From Chitinophaga niabensis (lineage in GTDB: Bacteria; Bacteroidota; Bacteroidia; Chitinophagales; Chitinophagaceae), in the NCBI RefSeq assembly GCF_039545795.1, contig NZ_CP154260.1:4593001-4657000 (forward strand): DNA of 64,000 nucleotides, read 5' to 3'. The number at the start of each line of letters is the position of its first letter. Within the stretch, counting starts at the first letter, position 1. This document shows positions 25,211-34,724 of this stretch, in pieces. A program made the translations under genes and the position numbers. The notes under the pieces are model-generated. The model saw only the letters and a program-made list of their open reading frames with translations, was not told where the DNA came from and searched no databases.

Positions 25211-26349
25211 AGTGTTGGATTATTACCTTTACTTTTTCTCCATTCGTTACGCCACCTGTGTATATCCGATGGCCCGATCATTGGCTGTGGCTTTCTTGCT
25301 GCCGCATCCGGGATGGCAGGAACCGGCGAGGCCTTATCCTGATACCAGTAAGCAACACTGGCCAGATCCAGTGTGAGCACATTCATGCTGCCATGTTCTA
25401 TGGTAAACCTGAACAGAGAATCGAAATGGATCGGGTCAGCGATGTTAAACCGGTAGATGTGTGTTCTGCCGAGGAAACCGATGTCGTTATTCACCCGCGC
25501 ATAACCGAAATAGGGTGTGGCATAGGGTGTTTTAGGGGCGCCCCATGATGTATTGAAGTAATCTTCTGTTCCGGTGCCATATAGAATATTGTCATCCACA
25601 AAGATCATATCGTCACCTTCTCCATACCAGTAAGGTGTGGGAGAATGAACGTAGTAATTCACCCCCACAAAATGTCCCTTACCTTTTATATTCGCGATCA
25701 AATAATTATCCTTTCCTGTTTTATTGGGTTTGCCCGGACCAAACATCCAATGTTCGTTTTCAATACTATCTACGGAAGCCGTCAGTTGTTTGTTATACCA
25801 GGCATGGAACCTCCCGGCGTGTTGTGGCAGTTGTTTCATTTCCACATAATCAATATAGAAATACAGCGTATTGATCTCTCTGCCGGATTGGTTTTCAATT
25901 TCTACCTTTCCTCCCTTTTGAAAAGGCATGGCGAAATAACTGACCAGGCCCATGCCATCCATGGGTGCTGCAACCAGTGGCGCTGAAGTGAACAGGTAAG
26001 TTTCATTCCATCCCTGCCCGAAAAAAGGGCCTATAGGTGATTCAACAGAAGGATATTCCTGACCATCCCAGTACATGCGGATGATAATATCATTCCGGCT
26101 CAGTACAGCAGGTTCCGGGCCCATGGTCATCCAGATATGTTTGATGATACCTGTGCCTTTCACATCAAAGATCACGCGCTTCTCTCCATGTTTGATATGC
26201 TGTAAATTATCATGGTTATCGCCGGACCTGTCGTAACTACTGATGCGTTTCGACTTCACCTGTTGTTGGATGATACTCAGGTCCGTCATCTCCTGTGCAT
26301 AAAGAGATGAGCAGCTGCATATCATAATGATAAGGAATGTCCATTTCAT
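25198..26349 (-). CDS. GH172 (DUF2961) family glycosidase, secreted (paralogue A)
   Basis: 383 aa with a signal peptide (FLIIMICSCSSLYAQ). GH172 core: RMYWDGQEYPSVESPIGPFFG, VGVNYYVHSPTPYWYGEGDD (E244) and GTGTEDYFN (E262); these Glu correspond to the catalytic pair of the characterised family member. The loop between them is three residues shorter than in the neighbour at 26362, which may alter the active site. The two neighbours are so alike over their length that they look like a tandem duplication. Probable exo-acting furanosidase; the sugar is not known. Confidence 0.92.
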   Translation of the reverse strand: MKWTFLIIMICSCSSLYAQEMTDLSIIQQQVKSKRISSYDRSGDNHDNLQHIKHGEKRVIFDVKGTGIIKHIWMTMGPEPAVLSRNDIIIRMYWDGQEYPSVESPIGPFFGQGWNETYLFTSAPLVAAPMDGMGLVSYFAMPFQKGGKVEIENQSGREINTLYFYIDYVEMKQLPQHAGRFHAWYNKQLTASVDSIENEHWMFGPGKPNKTGKDNYLIANIKGKGHFVGVNYYVHSPTPYWYGEGDDMIFVDDNILYGTGTEDYFNTSWGAPKTPYATPYFGYARVNNDIGFLGRTHIYRFNIADPIHFDSLFRFTIEHGSMNVLTLDLASVAYWYQDKASPVPAIPDAAARKPQPMIGPSDIHRWRNEWRKSKGNNPTLWGN

Positions 26350-26361
26350 AAGCCTGTGTTA

Positions 26362-27534
26362 TTAGTTACCCCATAACTGAGGATCATTGCCTTTGCTTTT
26401 CCTCCACTCGTTCCGCCATTTATGAAAATCCCCGATACCAATGAAAGGTTTAGGCCTTCTGCTTTCCTTATCAGGAATAGGCGGAACAGGTGATGCTTCA
26501 TTTTGATACCAGTACGCTACACTGGCAAGATCGAGCGTCAGCACATTATTATGGCCATGTTCTATCGTGAACTTAAGTGACTTGTTGAAGAATAAGGGAT
26601 CTGTAACATGGAAGCGGTACAGATGTGTTCTGCCCAGCCATCCCATATCGTTGTTTACTCTTGCATAACCATAATAAGGATGAGAGAAAACATTTTTCGG
26701 GCAGAAGGCGGTGTTGAAGTAATCTTCTGTTCCTGTACCATGAAGCGTGGGTTTCTCAGCTCCATCGATATAGATCATATCATCTCCTTCTCCATACCAC
26801 ATGGGTGAGGGAGAATGTACATAATAGTTCACCCCTACGAAATGCCCTTTCCCTTTGATGTCTGCAAAAACATAATTATCCTTACCCGTAGTGTTATTGC
26901 CGTATTTACCTAAAATGGCCCATTCGTTCTCTCCTTCTTCCTTTGATGCACCCATCAGCTGTTTGTTATACCAACTGTGAAAACGGCCCATACCCGCAGG
27001 GAGTTTATCCATGCTTACATAATCCACATAAAAGTAAAAGGCATCTATGGCCCTGCCGGATTGGTTCTCTATTTCAATCCTTGCACCTTTACTAAAAGGC
27101 ATATTGAAATAACTGACCAGTCCTTTTCCATGATCAGGGCTCGCAGATATAGGTAAGGCATTGAATTCATACGCTTCATTCCAGCCCTGGCCAAAGAAGG
27201 GGCCGATAGGAGATACAACCGAGGGATACTCTTTTCCATCCCAATACATCCTGATAATAATATCATTGCGATTCATGGCTCCGGGATGAGGGGCCATGGT
27301 GATCCAGATATGATTGATGATACCTGCACCGCTTTCATCAAATATCACCTTCTTCTCGCCGTCTGCGATCTTCAGAAAGTCATCGTTACCACCACTCTTA
27401 TCATAACTGCTTACGCGCTTTGATGTTACGCCCTGCTGTATTTGCGCCAGTGAGGAAAGATCATTCTGTGGTGTTTGTCCAAATGCATGCGTAGTCAAAA
27501 TACCAAGCAGGCATACGATCATTTTTATTTTCAT
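26362..27534 (-). CDS. GH172 (DUF2961) family glycosidase, secreted (paralogue B)
   Basis: 390 aa with a signal peptide (MIVCLLGILTTHAFGQ). It has the same motifs as its neighbour: RMYWDGKEYPSVVSPIGPFFG, SPMWYGEGDDMIYIDG (E249) and GTGTEDYF (E270). The spacing of 21 between the two Glu equals that of the difructose-anhydride synthase/hydrolase prototype. 12 bp separate it from paralogue A and 4 bp from the upstream 702-aa gene. Confidence 0.92.
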   Translation of the reverse strand: MKIKMIVCLLGILTTHAFGQTPQNDLSSLAQIQQGVTSKRVSSYDKSGGNDDFLKIADGEKKVIFDESGAGIINHIWITMAPHPGAMNRNDIIIRMYWDGKEYPSVVSPIGPFFGQGWNEAYEFNALPISASPDHGKGLVSYFNMPFSKGARIEIENQSGRAIDAFYFYVDYVSMDKLPAGMGRFHSWYNKQLMGASKEEGENEWAILGKYGNNTTGKDNYVFADIKGKGHFVGVNYYVHSPSPMWYGEGDDMIYIDGAEKPTLHGTGTEDYFNTAFCPKNVFSHPYYGYARVNNDMGWLGRTHLYRFHVTDPLFFNKSLKFTIEHGHNNVLTLDLASVAYWYQNEASPVPPIPDKESRRPKPFIGIGDFHKWRNEWRKSKGNDPQLWGN

Positions 27535-27538
27535 GCTT

Positions 27539-29647
27539 TTACTTTTTCATCATTGATTCGATAACCGCTTTACCGGGTCCGCCAATGGCAGAATTTTTCG
27601 TCACTTCCCAGAAGCTTTGCTTTTGCTGGATCTGTACCTGCGTGGTAACGATCCAGCTTTGGATCCATCCGGTTAATGTACACCAGGTACCCCAGCCGGC
27701 ATCAGAGTTAGAGGCCCAGTAATCCCAGCGGCCGTAATCGAAACCTCTGAACCAGGCACCATCAAGGTCATTATGCACTTTGCTGCTCACCTGTACCCTT
27801 GTGAGGAAATCTGAAAGTTTATCCACCACCGCTTTATACTTTCCTGTTGCTGTGTATGCTTCATTCAAACTGAACAAGGCAAAGTTGCAGGTGTACAACA
27901 TGCAGGCCGCTTTCTCTCCGTTGCGGAAGATGAGTGAGCCTTCATCTGTACCATAATCCTCATTTTTGCTTAGTGATTTGAACATGCCTTTCCCTTTGCC
28001 TAACTCTTCCTGGATAGCGCCACTTTCATCCTGGTACTTTGTTATTTCATGCACCATTTTATCTAACCATTGCCTGTGCTCTTCTGTGTCTTCCACTCTC
28101 ACCAGCCAGGCCAGTGGCAGGATCATACGGGCACGTTGCGTTTGCATGCTGCTTCCCCATTTCCATTTATCGGGGTAGGACTCCATGGTGATCCGGATAG
28201 CTTCTTTGGTTTTGGTCAGCAATGGTGTATAGTTGGTTTTATTGTACAGCCATAAATAACAGGCCCACATCCAGGATTCAAAGTGAGGAGAAGGAAATAT
28301 GATATCCCTGTTCTCGTAATACTGCCAGCCATTCTTAATGATGTCTCCTTCTTCCAGCCGCTCTCCCCTGAAACCATGTTTACCCGTTGTTCTGAAATTA
28401 CCCATGATGGCTTCGGCCAGTTCTTTATCCCACTTATTGGTTTTCAGATATCCGGCGGCACCTATCATGCCTAATATTGCGCGTGCATTATCATCTCCGT
28501 AAAATGTGCCGGCATTAGTAGTAGCCCAGCCAATGAGACCATAAGCTGCACTGGCCGGATCATTCTTTGCATCGGCGCGCATATTGGAGGTTTTAAAGAG
28601 ATAATCTATTAGGTTCGCAGATTTCTCTTTGTATATTTTGTTGTTTAAAAAACTTCCTGCAGCAGCAAGTGCCATACTTACTTCACCCTGCACATCCGCG
28701 CGCATCCAGTAACGGTATTGCTGTGTCCCATCGTAATAAATTGTAGAGGTATGTCCTTCCAGTATACCCAGACTACCATCTCCGTTAGGTTTACGCTGAC
28801 TTACCATTGGACCTACAGGTGTTAAGCCATTGGATCCGTATTTAAGCCAGTCCTGCTTCCAGCTGGGATGAATAAAGAAACGCCCGTTATCAAACCAGGC
28901 CACGCCTTTTTTGATGCTGTTAGCTCTGGCTGTTGGGGGGAGTTTTTCGTTACGCCCGAACATGGGGTGTACATCTTCTTTCCAGCCATCCAGCCTGTTA
29001 ACACCCATGCGGGAGAGGATATAACTCCATACAGCTTTAATGGAACTCTGCGGTCCATACCGCCCTGTTTCAAAATTGCTGAGCCCGGTCATACATACCA
29101 ATGCATTACCCTGTTCAAAAAGCAAGGGGTAGGATCTGGTGTCAGAAAGCCCATATTCTGCTTTATCAAACCCCACCACCTTTGCCAGTACGATCAATGG
29201 GTCTTTTATTTCAACAGGTAACACATGGCAGTTATGAATACCCAGCAAACTCATCGGTGGTAGTTGTGCGCCAAAAACACCTGCCGTGATAACACCACGT
29301 TCCAGATGAGTTTCCAGCGGTTTGGCAGGAATGCTCAAGCCCGGAAATGCAGCAGGATATTCGATGTATAGCCTTAGTGACTTTTTACCCGCTTCATCCA
29401 GCAGTTGCTGGCTGATCTTATTCTGCGGGTCTATTGCTGGGTATTTAGCAGCTATGATAAACACGCCTGCTCCTTTAGGTGCAGCTTTTACTGCAGCTTC
29501 CGGTGTATTATATTGTTTGATGGAAAATCCTTCCCGCTTCAGCAACTGGTACAGATCATTCTGCAGGCTGCCATAACAATAGATGTCTTTAGCACTTGCC
29601 ACCAACCCTGTAAGCAGGAGGATACATATCCATGAGAATTTCTTCAT
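27539..29647 (-). CDS. Secreted 702-aa protein with a probable (alpha/alpha)6 toroid, unassigned
   Basis: 702 aa with a signal peptide (WICILLLTGLVASA). Residues 20-230 have an alpha/beta look (YCYGSLQNDLYQLLKREGF, ITAGVFG). Residues 300-700 are helix-rich with repeated aromatic and acidic clusters (YRYWMRADVQGEVSMALAAAG, PHFESWMWACYLWLYN, DEGSLIFRNGEKAACMLYTCNFALFSLNEAY, WFRGFDYGRWDYWASNSDAGWG). This is the style of six-hairpin glycosidases or lyases. I do not recognise a named GH or PL family. Position amid GH172 and GH43 genes suggests an active enzyme on the same glycan. Confidence 0.8.
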   Translation of the reverse strand: MKKFSWICILLLTGLVASAKDIYCYGSLQNDLYQLLKREGFSIKQYNTPEAAVKAAPKGAGVFIIAAKYPAIDPQNKISQQLLDEAGKKSLRLYIEYPAAFPGLSIPAKPLETHLERGVITAGVFGAQLPPMSLLGIHNCHVLPVEIKDPLIVLAKVVGFDKAEYGLSDTRSYPLLFEQGNALVCMTGLSNFETGRYGPQSSIKAVWSYILSRMGVNRLDGWKEDVHPMFGRNEKLPPTARANSIKKGVAWFDNGRFFIHPSWKQDWLKYGSNGLTPVGPMVSQRKPNGDGSLGILEGHTSTIYYDGTQQYRYWMRADVQGEVSMALAAAGSFLNNKIYKEKSANLIDYLFKTSNMRADAKNDPASAAYGLIGWATTNAGTFYGDDNARAILGMIGAAGYLKTNKWDKELAEAIMGNFRTTGKHGFRGERLEEGDIIKNGWQYYENRDIIFPSPHFESWMWACYLWLYNKTNYTPLLTKTKEAIRITMESYPDKWKWGSSMQTQRARMILPLAWLVRVEDTEEHRQWLDKMVHEITKYQDESGAIQEELGKGKGMFKSLSKNEDYGTDEGSLIFRNGEKAACMLYTCNFALFSLNEAYTATGKYKAVVDKLSDFLTRVQVSSKVHNDLDGAWFRGFDYGRWDYWASNSDAGWGTWCTLTGWIQSWIVTTQVQIQQKQSFWEVTKNSAIGGPGKAVIESMMKK

Positions 29648-29656
29648 CTTGATTAA

Positions 29657-30862
29657 TTATTTACTAAACAATTCCTTCAACAACCTTAGTGCTTCTTTTG
29701 TGATCAATGCATCCGTTCCTTTTTCCAGGAACGACCATTTACCAGGCCCTGCCTCATAGCCACCCTCAAGGGATGCCTGCAATGTGGGAATATATCCTAT
29801 CGTATTTTCAGCATAGGCTGCTACGATGGTATGTTTAAAAGGAGAATCCTTTTCAATGGCCAATGCCGTTTCTACAAATGGTTCACCAGGTATAAATACG
29901 ATCGCCAAGGGTCCGATACTGATCACATTTAAGCGGGCCAATGCATCCTTATCATTAGCCAGTTTCACTTCATCCCTCACCGGCATTTTTATTTCCTGAT
30001 ATAGCGACCTGAATCCGGATGATCCAATAAACAGCCTTCCCTGTTCCTGCACCAGTTCTGCCAAAGCATGGCCATGGCGTTGTGCAGATGCAGGCCCTTC
30101 GGAAACAGTGGGAGGATTAATATCTCCTGCTGCACCATTTAAGAATAGGGGCATTCCGTTCTCCGCATTCGTTTCCAGGGCCAAACACATTTCACCCGGG
30201 AACTCTGCAGAGATATGTGGCATGCACATTTCATGTACAGGATGACAAATAGCATGTACCAAGGTAGCGATCACATTGCCTGTTGCATCCTGGAAAATAA
30301 CAGAACGCACCCGCCTGTCTACCGGTTCCCTGTTCAATAATTCCGGAGCTATAGGCTGAATTGAATCAGACATAATGATCCCTTCCGGCGTTGGTATACG
30401 GCGTTGCATGGAATAACCTTCCAGCCTGGAAGAAGCTACCGCCACGCTGCAGGGTTTTGTGGCAATGGCTGCCTGCAGGATGGCGTTTTTAATGCCATCC
30501 TGTATGCGCGACAACCATTTTCTGTAGGCTGTATCCAGATATAGATCGGATAAAGCCACAGATTCCGGCGCATTATGCGTATGTGTACAAGTGATAATGA
30601 TCTTTTCAGGCGGAATAATATCAGACAATGCCTTTTTGAAACTATACCATCCACCAACAGCAGTATCGTTGAGGGCCAGCAGGTCCAGAGATACTAATGC
30701 CAGTATATCTTTTCCTGATTTCAATACCAGTATGCGTGCTTTCAATGGAAGCCTTACCGATTGAAATGGTTCATAGAGCCCCTTCACCGATGAAGTCAGT
30801 AATCCTACTTCAAGTGGTGGCGTAATATCTACCTGAGCAGTACCTGCTTGTAAACTATTCAT
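29657..30862 (-). CDS. Neutral/alkaline ceramidase-like hydrolase without a signal peptide
   Basis: 401 aa. It opens with GTAQVDITPP, the hallmark start of the neutral ceramidase N-terminal domain, and carries the metal-binding TCTHTHNAPE and HAICHPVHEMC histidines and NGAAGDINPPTVS. The usual C-terminal domain is missing: true neutral ceramidases are over 600 aa. No signal peptide is present, so it is predicted to be cytoplasmic, unlike secreted ceramidases. In a glycan locus an amidase or esterase on a sugar derivative is more plausible than ceramide hydrolysis. It is 1 nt from the amidotransferase-like gene upstream. Confidence 0.82.
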   Translation of the reverse strand: MNSLQAGTAQVDITPPLEVGLLTSSVKGLYEPFQSVRLPLKARILVLKSGKDILALVSLDLLALNDTAVGGWYSFKKALSDIIPPEKIIITCTHTHNAPESVALSDLYLDTAYRKWLSRIQDGIKNAILQAAIATKPCSVAVASSRLEGYSMQRRIPTPEGIIMSDSIQPIAPELLNREPVDRRVRSVIFQDATGNVIATLVHAICHPVHEMCMPHISAEFPGEMCLALETNAENGMPLFLNGAAGDINPPTVSEGPASAQRHGHALAELVQEQGRLFIGSSGFRSLYQEIKMPVRDEVKLANDKDALARLNVISIGPLAIVFIPGEPFVETALAIEKDSPFKHTIVAAYAENTIGYIPTLQASLEGGYEAGPGKWSFLEKGTDALITKEALRLLKELFSK

Positions 30863-30863
30863 T

Positions 30864-31655
30864 TCAGCTTTGCTTTTTAATCCAGTTCAGCGATTGCTGC
30901 CAGAATGCATCATAGCTATCCCACAGCTCAAAATTGATCCCCCAGTGTGGTGCGGGGTCAGACATATAAGTGAGTACACGTCCTTTACCATATGTTCCTA
31001 CCACTACCAGCGGATGCCCGGTTTCTTTTACCCGTACCAGCACCTCTCCTTCCGGTTTTTCGGTCACTTCATTGTACCCGAAGATCGGTGGGAAGGTTTC
31101 CCATGAAAGTCCTTTTACAACTGGATGATCAGGCACCAATACTTCTGCAGTGAAACCTGCGGAAGATTCCACAAGGTCTTCTGTAGCCATACATTGAACA
31201 GGTAATGCATTGGAAAAAGAACTTCTTCCCCAGCCTGATTTGCCTAATGCGCCACTGAAAGATAACCAGCCTCCCAGCATCATTAATCCACCTCCATTTT
31301 CTATCCAGCTTTTTATAGAAGTAAGCCTGTCAGGGAAAGTAACCACTGTGTCTTTGCGCAGTGCGCGGTCAAAGAAGCTGGGGAACAGGTGAAAACATTT
31401 TGCTTCCACATCACTGATGATCAGCCCTACAGAGGTTTCCAGGATCTCCTCCAGTCTGCCTGGCTGCATGCGATATAGTTCCCAGTTAGCCATGCTGGTT
31501 ACATCCATTACCGGATCAATGGCTTTTACCAGCCTTCTGCCATAGAAATGCAGGTCTGCATCTTTTGTTTCTGTTCCAAAAGGTGTTTCAATAAATAATG
31601 GTCCTACGCTGAATACCCAATCTCCGAGGTAAAGTAAATGATCGCGTTGTTTCAT
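30864..31655 (-). CDS. Glutamine amidotransferase-like protein (PF07090 type)
   Basis: 263 aa, no signal. The flavodoxin-like fold of the class I GATase-like group PF07090 is suggested by LYLGDWVFSVGPLFIETPFG, DVTSMANWEL, VGLIISDVEAKCF, IENGGGLMMLGGWLSFSGA and YGKGRVLTYMSDPAPHWG. There is no GxCxG nucleophile elbow, so glutaminase activity is doubtful; it may bind or isomerise a sugar product. It overlaps the symporter gene by 4 nt and precedes the ceramidase-like gene by 1 nt, so the pair is probably co-expressed. Confidence 0.82.
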   Translation of the reverse strand: MKQRDHLLYLGDWVFSVGPLFIETPFGTETKDADLHFYGRRLVKAIDPVMDVTSMANWELYRMQPGRLEEILETSVGLIISDVEAKCFHLFPSFFDRALRKDTVVTFPDRLTSIKSWIENGGGLMMLGGWLSFSGALGKSGWGRSSFSNALPVQCMATEDLVESSAGFTAEVLVPDHPVVKGLSWETFPPIFGYNEVTEKPEGEVLVRVKETGHPLVVVGTYGKGRVLTYMSDPAPHWGINFELWDSYDAFWQQSLNWIKKQS

Positions 31656-33490
31656 GTTGCACTATTTTTATACGTTATTGTGTTATCTGCAGCACGGGTA
31701 GCCAGGAAGGCGAGATACCTCTTTGCCAGCTGCCAGAAAACAATAAATGCGATCACAGATGCCCCTATTGTTAATGCGCCGGAAAGGTATTTTGCAAACC
31801 AGACATGCGTTAGCCCGAGAATAAAAAATGAAACAGATCCTGTTCCGATGATGGCAATAAAGATGCCCTGGAAAACAGGTTTAAATTCGCCTTCCGTACC
31901 TGGTTTATCCAGGTGTTTAAATGGCGTCCAGCATCCCAATGGATGTGCCCTGAGATAGAAGCTCTGTAATAACTCTTCAGGATCTGGTTTGGTGAGCAGG
32001 GCAACTGTTACCCAGAGTACAGTGGTTAAGCCCATCACTAACAATGTTTGCCAATACCAGGCAATGATAAGGCTGTCTGCCCATGGCACGCCGAAATAAG
32101 CAAGTAACTTAGGCCCCACAACAACAAGACAAAAAACACCGGCCCCGCCAAAAGATGCTGCTACGCGTGCCGGTCCATTGAACCGCCACCACCACCACTG
32201 TGCCCAGTTTGCCGGTAATTCCGCTGCACTGAGTGAAAGCATGAATATGGCCACGTCCGTAATGATCAGTACATTGAATACCACTGCTACAGACAAAGCC
32301 AGGATAACCACCATGCCTATTTTTCCCATCAGCATATAATGTGCTTCTTTTGCTTTGGGTACAAACCATCTGCGGTAGATATCACTCACCAATACCTGGC
32401 TGCCAAAGTTCAGGTTGTCTCCAACGGTAGACATAGTTGCGGCAAGCATCGCTGCCACCATTAATCCCATGGCACCAGTGGGTAATAAGAGTTTCATTAA
32501 TCGTCCATACACCAATTCCCGGTCTGCTCCGGTCTCACGCAATTCCGGCCAGATCACCGCTGCGCTTATACTGGGCAGCGTAACCAGTAAAAGCAATAAG
32601 AACATGCTGATAGCTGCCACAACATACATGGTTAATGCTTCTGCGGGCGTACGCGTGGAGAGGATACGTTGCCCCTCCATCGCGCCACCCATTGGAGCAG
32701 CGTCTCCACCATAACCAATACTTTGCCCCAGGAGCCAGCCGAAGGCTGCAGCCAAGGGGAATATTGCATGATCTTCAGGTGGTACCGAACCCAGAATTTC
32801 CTTACCAGTGGGTCCGAATTTATTGCCAATGGCTTCCACCATCGCAGCTGCTCCTCCAAAGTGATCAAGGGTGAGATAGGCCAGCATTAAAGTACCAGCC
32901 AGGAAAATGATCATCTGTATGAAGTTGGATACAACTACTCCCTTGTATCCAGAAGAAAAAACAAATAACAGGGATATAGGAACAACGAGATAAAGTGTTT
33001 GCAGTTTGGTAAGATCAAAGGCGGGCCCCATGATCTTGTAAGCTGCCAGTAAGGTAATCCCCGTCCAGGCCGGCATGGCTATCAATGAAGTCCGGATAGC
33101 AATCCATAACCGCATGGCAGCTGCTGCTCTTTTAGGAAAACGCAGATCATAGAATTCCAGTGTGGTGAATAAATTCAACCTTCTCCAGAAAACCGCAAAC
33201 AACACACCTCCCAGGAACAGCGCCAGGCCAAAACGGCTCAGGTACCACCAGCAGATAAAACCTCCTGTTGCCACAGCCAATCCTCCGTAACCGGTAGCCG
33301 CATCCGGACTCACCAATGCTGAAGTATAAGACACGCCATTTAACCACCCGGGGATCTTACGGCCACCCAGGAAAAAATTATCCATGCTTTTGTTAGCAAA
33401 GCGGCGGTGCCAGAACCCGATTCCGAGCATCAGCAGGATGTACGCAGCTACGATCAAAATGTCTAATTGATGCCAATTCATATGCAACAT
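31652..33490 (-). CDS. Sodium:solute symporter (SSS family)
   Basis: 612 aa, about 13-15 hydrophobic segments. SSS features include GRKIPGWLNGVSYTSALVSPDAATGYGG in TM1-2, FSSGYKGVVVSNFIQMIIFLAG and MAAMLAATMSTVGDNLNFGSQVLVSDIYRRW, the conserved segment near TM8-9. It would bring a mono- or disaccharide, or a sugar acid, across the inner membrane with Na+. It is placed between the GH172 gene (10 bp) and the cytoplasmic genes (4-nt overlap), which fits import before catabolism. A start at the internal Met (33481) is also possible. Confidence 0.92.
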   Translation of the reverse strand: MLHMNWHQLDILIVAAYILLMLGIGFWHRRFANKSMDNFFLGGRKIPGWLNGVSYTSALVSPDAATGYGGLAVATGGFICWWYLSRFGLALFLGGVLFAVFWRRLNLFTTLEFYDLRFPKRAAAAMRLWIAIRTSLIAMPAWTGITLLAAYKIMGPAFDLTKLQTLYLVVPISLLFVFSSGYKGVVVSNFIQMIIFLAGTLMLAYLTLDHFGGAAAMVEAIGNKFGPTGKEILGSVPPEDHAIFPLAAAFGWLLGQSIGYGGDAAPMGGAMEGQRILSTRTPAEALTMYVVAAISMFLLLLLVTLPSISAAVIWPELRETGADRELVYGRLMKLLLPTGAMGLMVAAMLAATMSTVGDNLNFGSQVLVSDIYRRWFVPKAKEAHYMLMGKIGMVVILALSVAVVFNVLIITDVAIFMLSLSAAELPANWAQWWWWRFNGPARVAASFGGAGVFCLVVVGPKLLAYFGVPWADSLIIAWYWQTLLVMGLTTVLWVTVALLTKPDPEELLQSFYLRAHPLGCWTPFKHLDKPGTEGEFKPVFQGIFIAIIGTGSVSFFILGLTHVWFAKYLSGALTIGASVIAFIVFWQLAKRYLAFLATRAADNTITYKNSAT

Positions 33491-33500
33491 TTCCGGTTTA

Positions 33501-34703
33501 TCAAAGTATGCCTATCAGTCGTTCTGTCAATGGCTGCAACGGAGGCAGTTCATTCTCTGGTTTATCCAGGTAGAAATATGCGGTGGCAGAATAATTATCC
33601 ACCCTGTAAAAGTTCACCCATTCATCCGCCGGGAATTTATCATCATTGATATCCGGGAAAGAGGAATCTTCAAATAACTTGATCAATCCTTTGGGCGTCA
33701 TCACCGAATTCGGCTTTACTTTACCACCTGCCTTGGCGATCCCCCTGATCAGGTCTCTTCCTGCCCCACCCATTTGCTGGATGGTGATCTTACAGTCTGT
33801 ATTAAAGTATATGGGATCAGGGATGTGATAACGGTAGAAAGCAAATTGTTTCTTCGCTTTATCAACAATAGGTGCGCCCTGGTACAGGTGTGAAAAAGCA
33901 CCGAGGTTCCAGGCAGAGCCTATATAGTCTTCTGTACCTGTGCCTACCAGTGTAGGATATTCCTTATCACCATCCAGGTAAGCTTTTACTTCTCCTTCTC
34001 CAAACCAGGTATCACCATAGATCGGGTCTGCGATAATGCTGAGGTTAGTGCCCAAAAAGCGGCCCTTCCCTTTTATACGTGGCAGTATTTCAAAGTCATC
34101 TCCCAATTTGCTGTTATTACTATTCGTGCTCCACCATGCATGGAAATAAGCAATCTCTTTCGGATGCTTTTTCAGGCGTGTGAGGTTCACATCATAGAAC
34201 AACAGCTGGTTAACTTTTGAAGCATTCACCAGTACGATCTTTGCATGCTTCTTAAAAGGCATGGGAATATTACAGTTGAAAGACCTGCCTTCAGGATCTG
34301 AGAACAATGCACTTTGAAAGGCTGTTCTGCGGCCTAAGCCAATTCCAAAGAAATCCCCCAGCGGCACAGATACCGCTGGTTTGGTGGCACCGTCCCAATA
34401 CATTTCTATATACATAGAACGTAGCGCTGCCGGGCTTCTGTCTATAATGGTCAGCCAGATGCGGTTGATCACACCGGCACCATCATAGTCCATCATTACT
34501 TTGCTTTCTCCTGCTTTCAGCCATTCGGAAGCATGGCCCTTCGCGCCCTTGTTTTCCATGCCACCTTTTCCTTTGGCACCGGCAATGTTCTCTAAACTGA
34601 TCCAACGGGTTTCAGCTCCGGCTGGCAGATCGTATAACTCCTGTGCCTGTGCTATTCCACAAAAAAGGATTAGCAGGAGCGTACTGTACAATGTTCTTAT
34701 CAT
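33501..34703 (-). CDS. GH172 (DUF2961) family glycosidase, secreted (first after susCD)
   Basis: 400 aa with a signal peptide (TLYSTLLLILFCGIAQAQ). GH172 core: MYWDGATKPAVSVPLGDFFG, DTWFGEGEVKAYLDG (E236) and GTGTEDYIGSAWN (E258), with a 22-residue gap between the two Glu. It is more distant from paralogues A and B and closer to typical DUF2961 proteins that follow SusCD. An N-terminal Gly/Lys-rich stretch (AKGKGGMENKGAKG) precedes the core. It is 21 bp from susD. Confidence 0.92.
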   Translation of the reverse strand: MIRTLYSTLLLILFCGIAQAQELYDLPAGAETRWISLENIAGAKGKGGMENKGAKGHASEWLKAGESKVMMDYDGAGVINRIWLTIIDRSPAALRSMYIEMYWDGATKPAVSVPLGDFFGIGLGRRTAFQSALFSDPEGRSFNCNIPMPFKKHAKIVLVNASKVNQLLFYDVNLTRLKKHPKEIAYFHAWWSTNSNNSKLGDDFEILPRIKGKGRFLGTNLSIIADPIYGDTWFGEGEVKAYLDGDKEYPTLVGTGTEDYIGSAWNLGAFSHLYQGAPIVDKAKKQFAFYRYHIPDPIYFNTDCKITIQQMGGAGRDLIRGIAKAGGKVKPNSVMTPKGLIKLFEDSSFPDINDDKFPADEWVNFYRVDNYSATAYFYLDKPENELPPLQPLTERLIGIL

Positions 34704-34724
34704 CCGAAAAATAATTTATCAATT

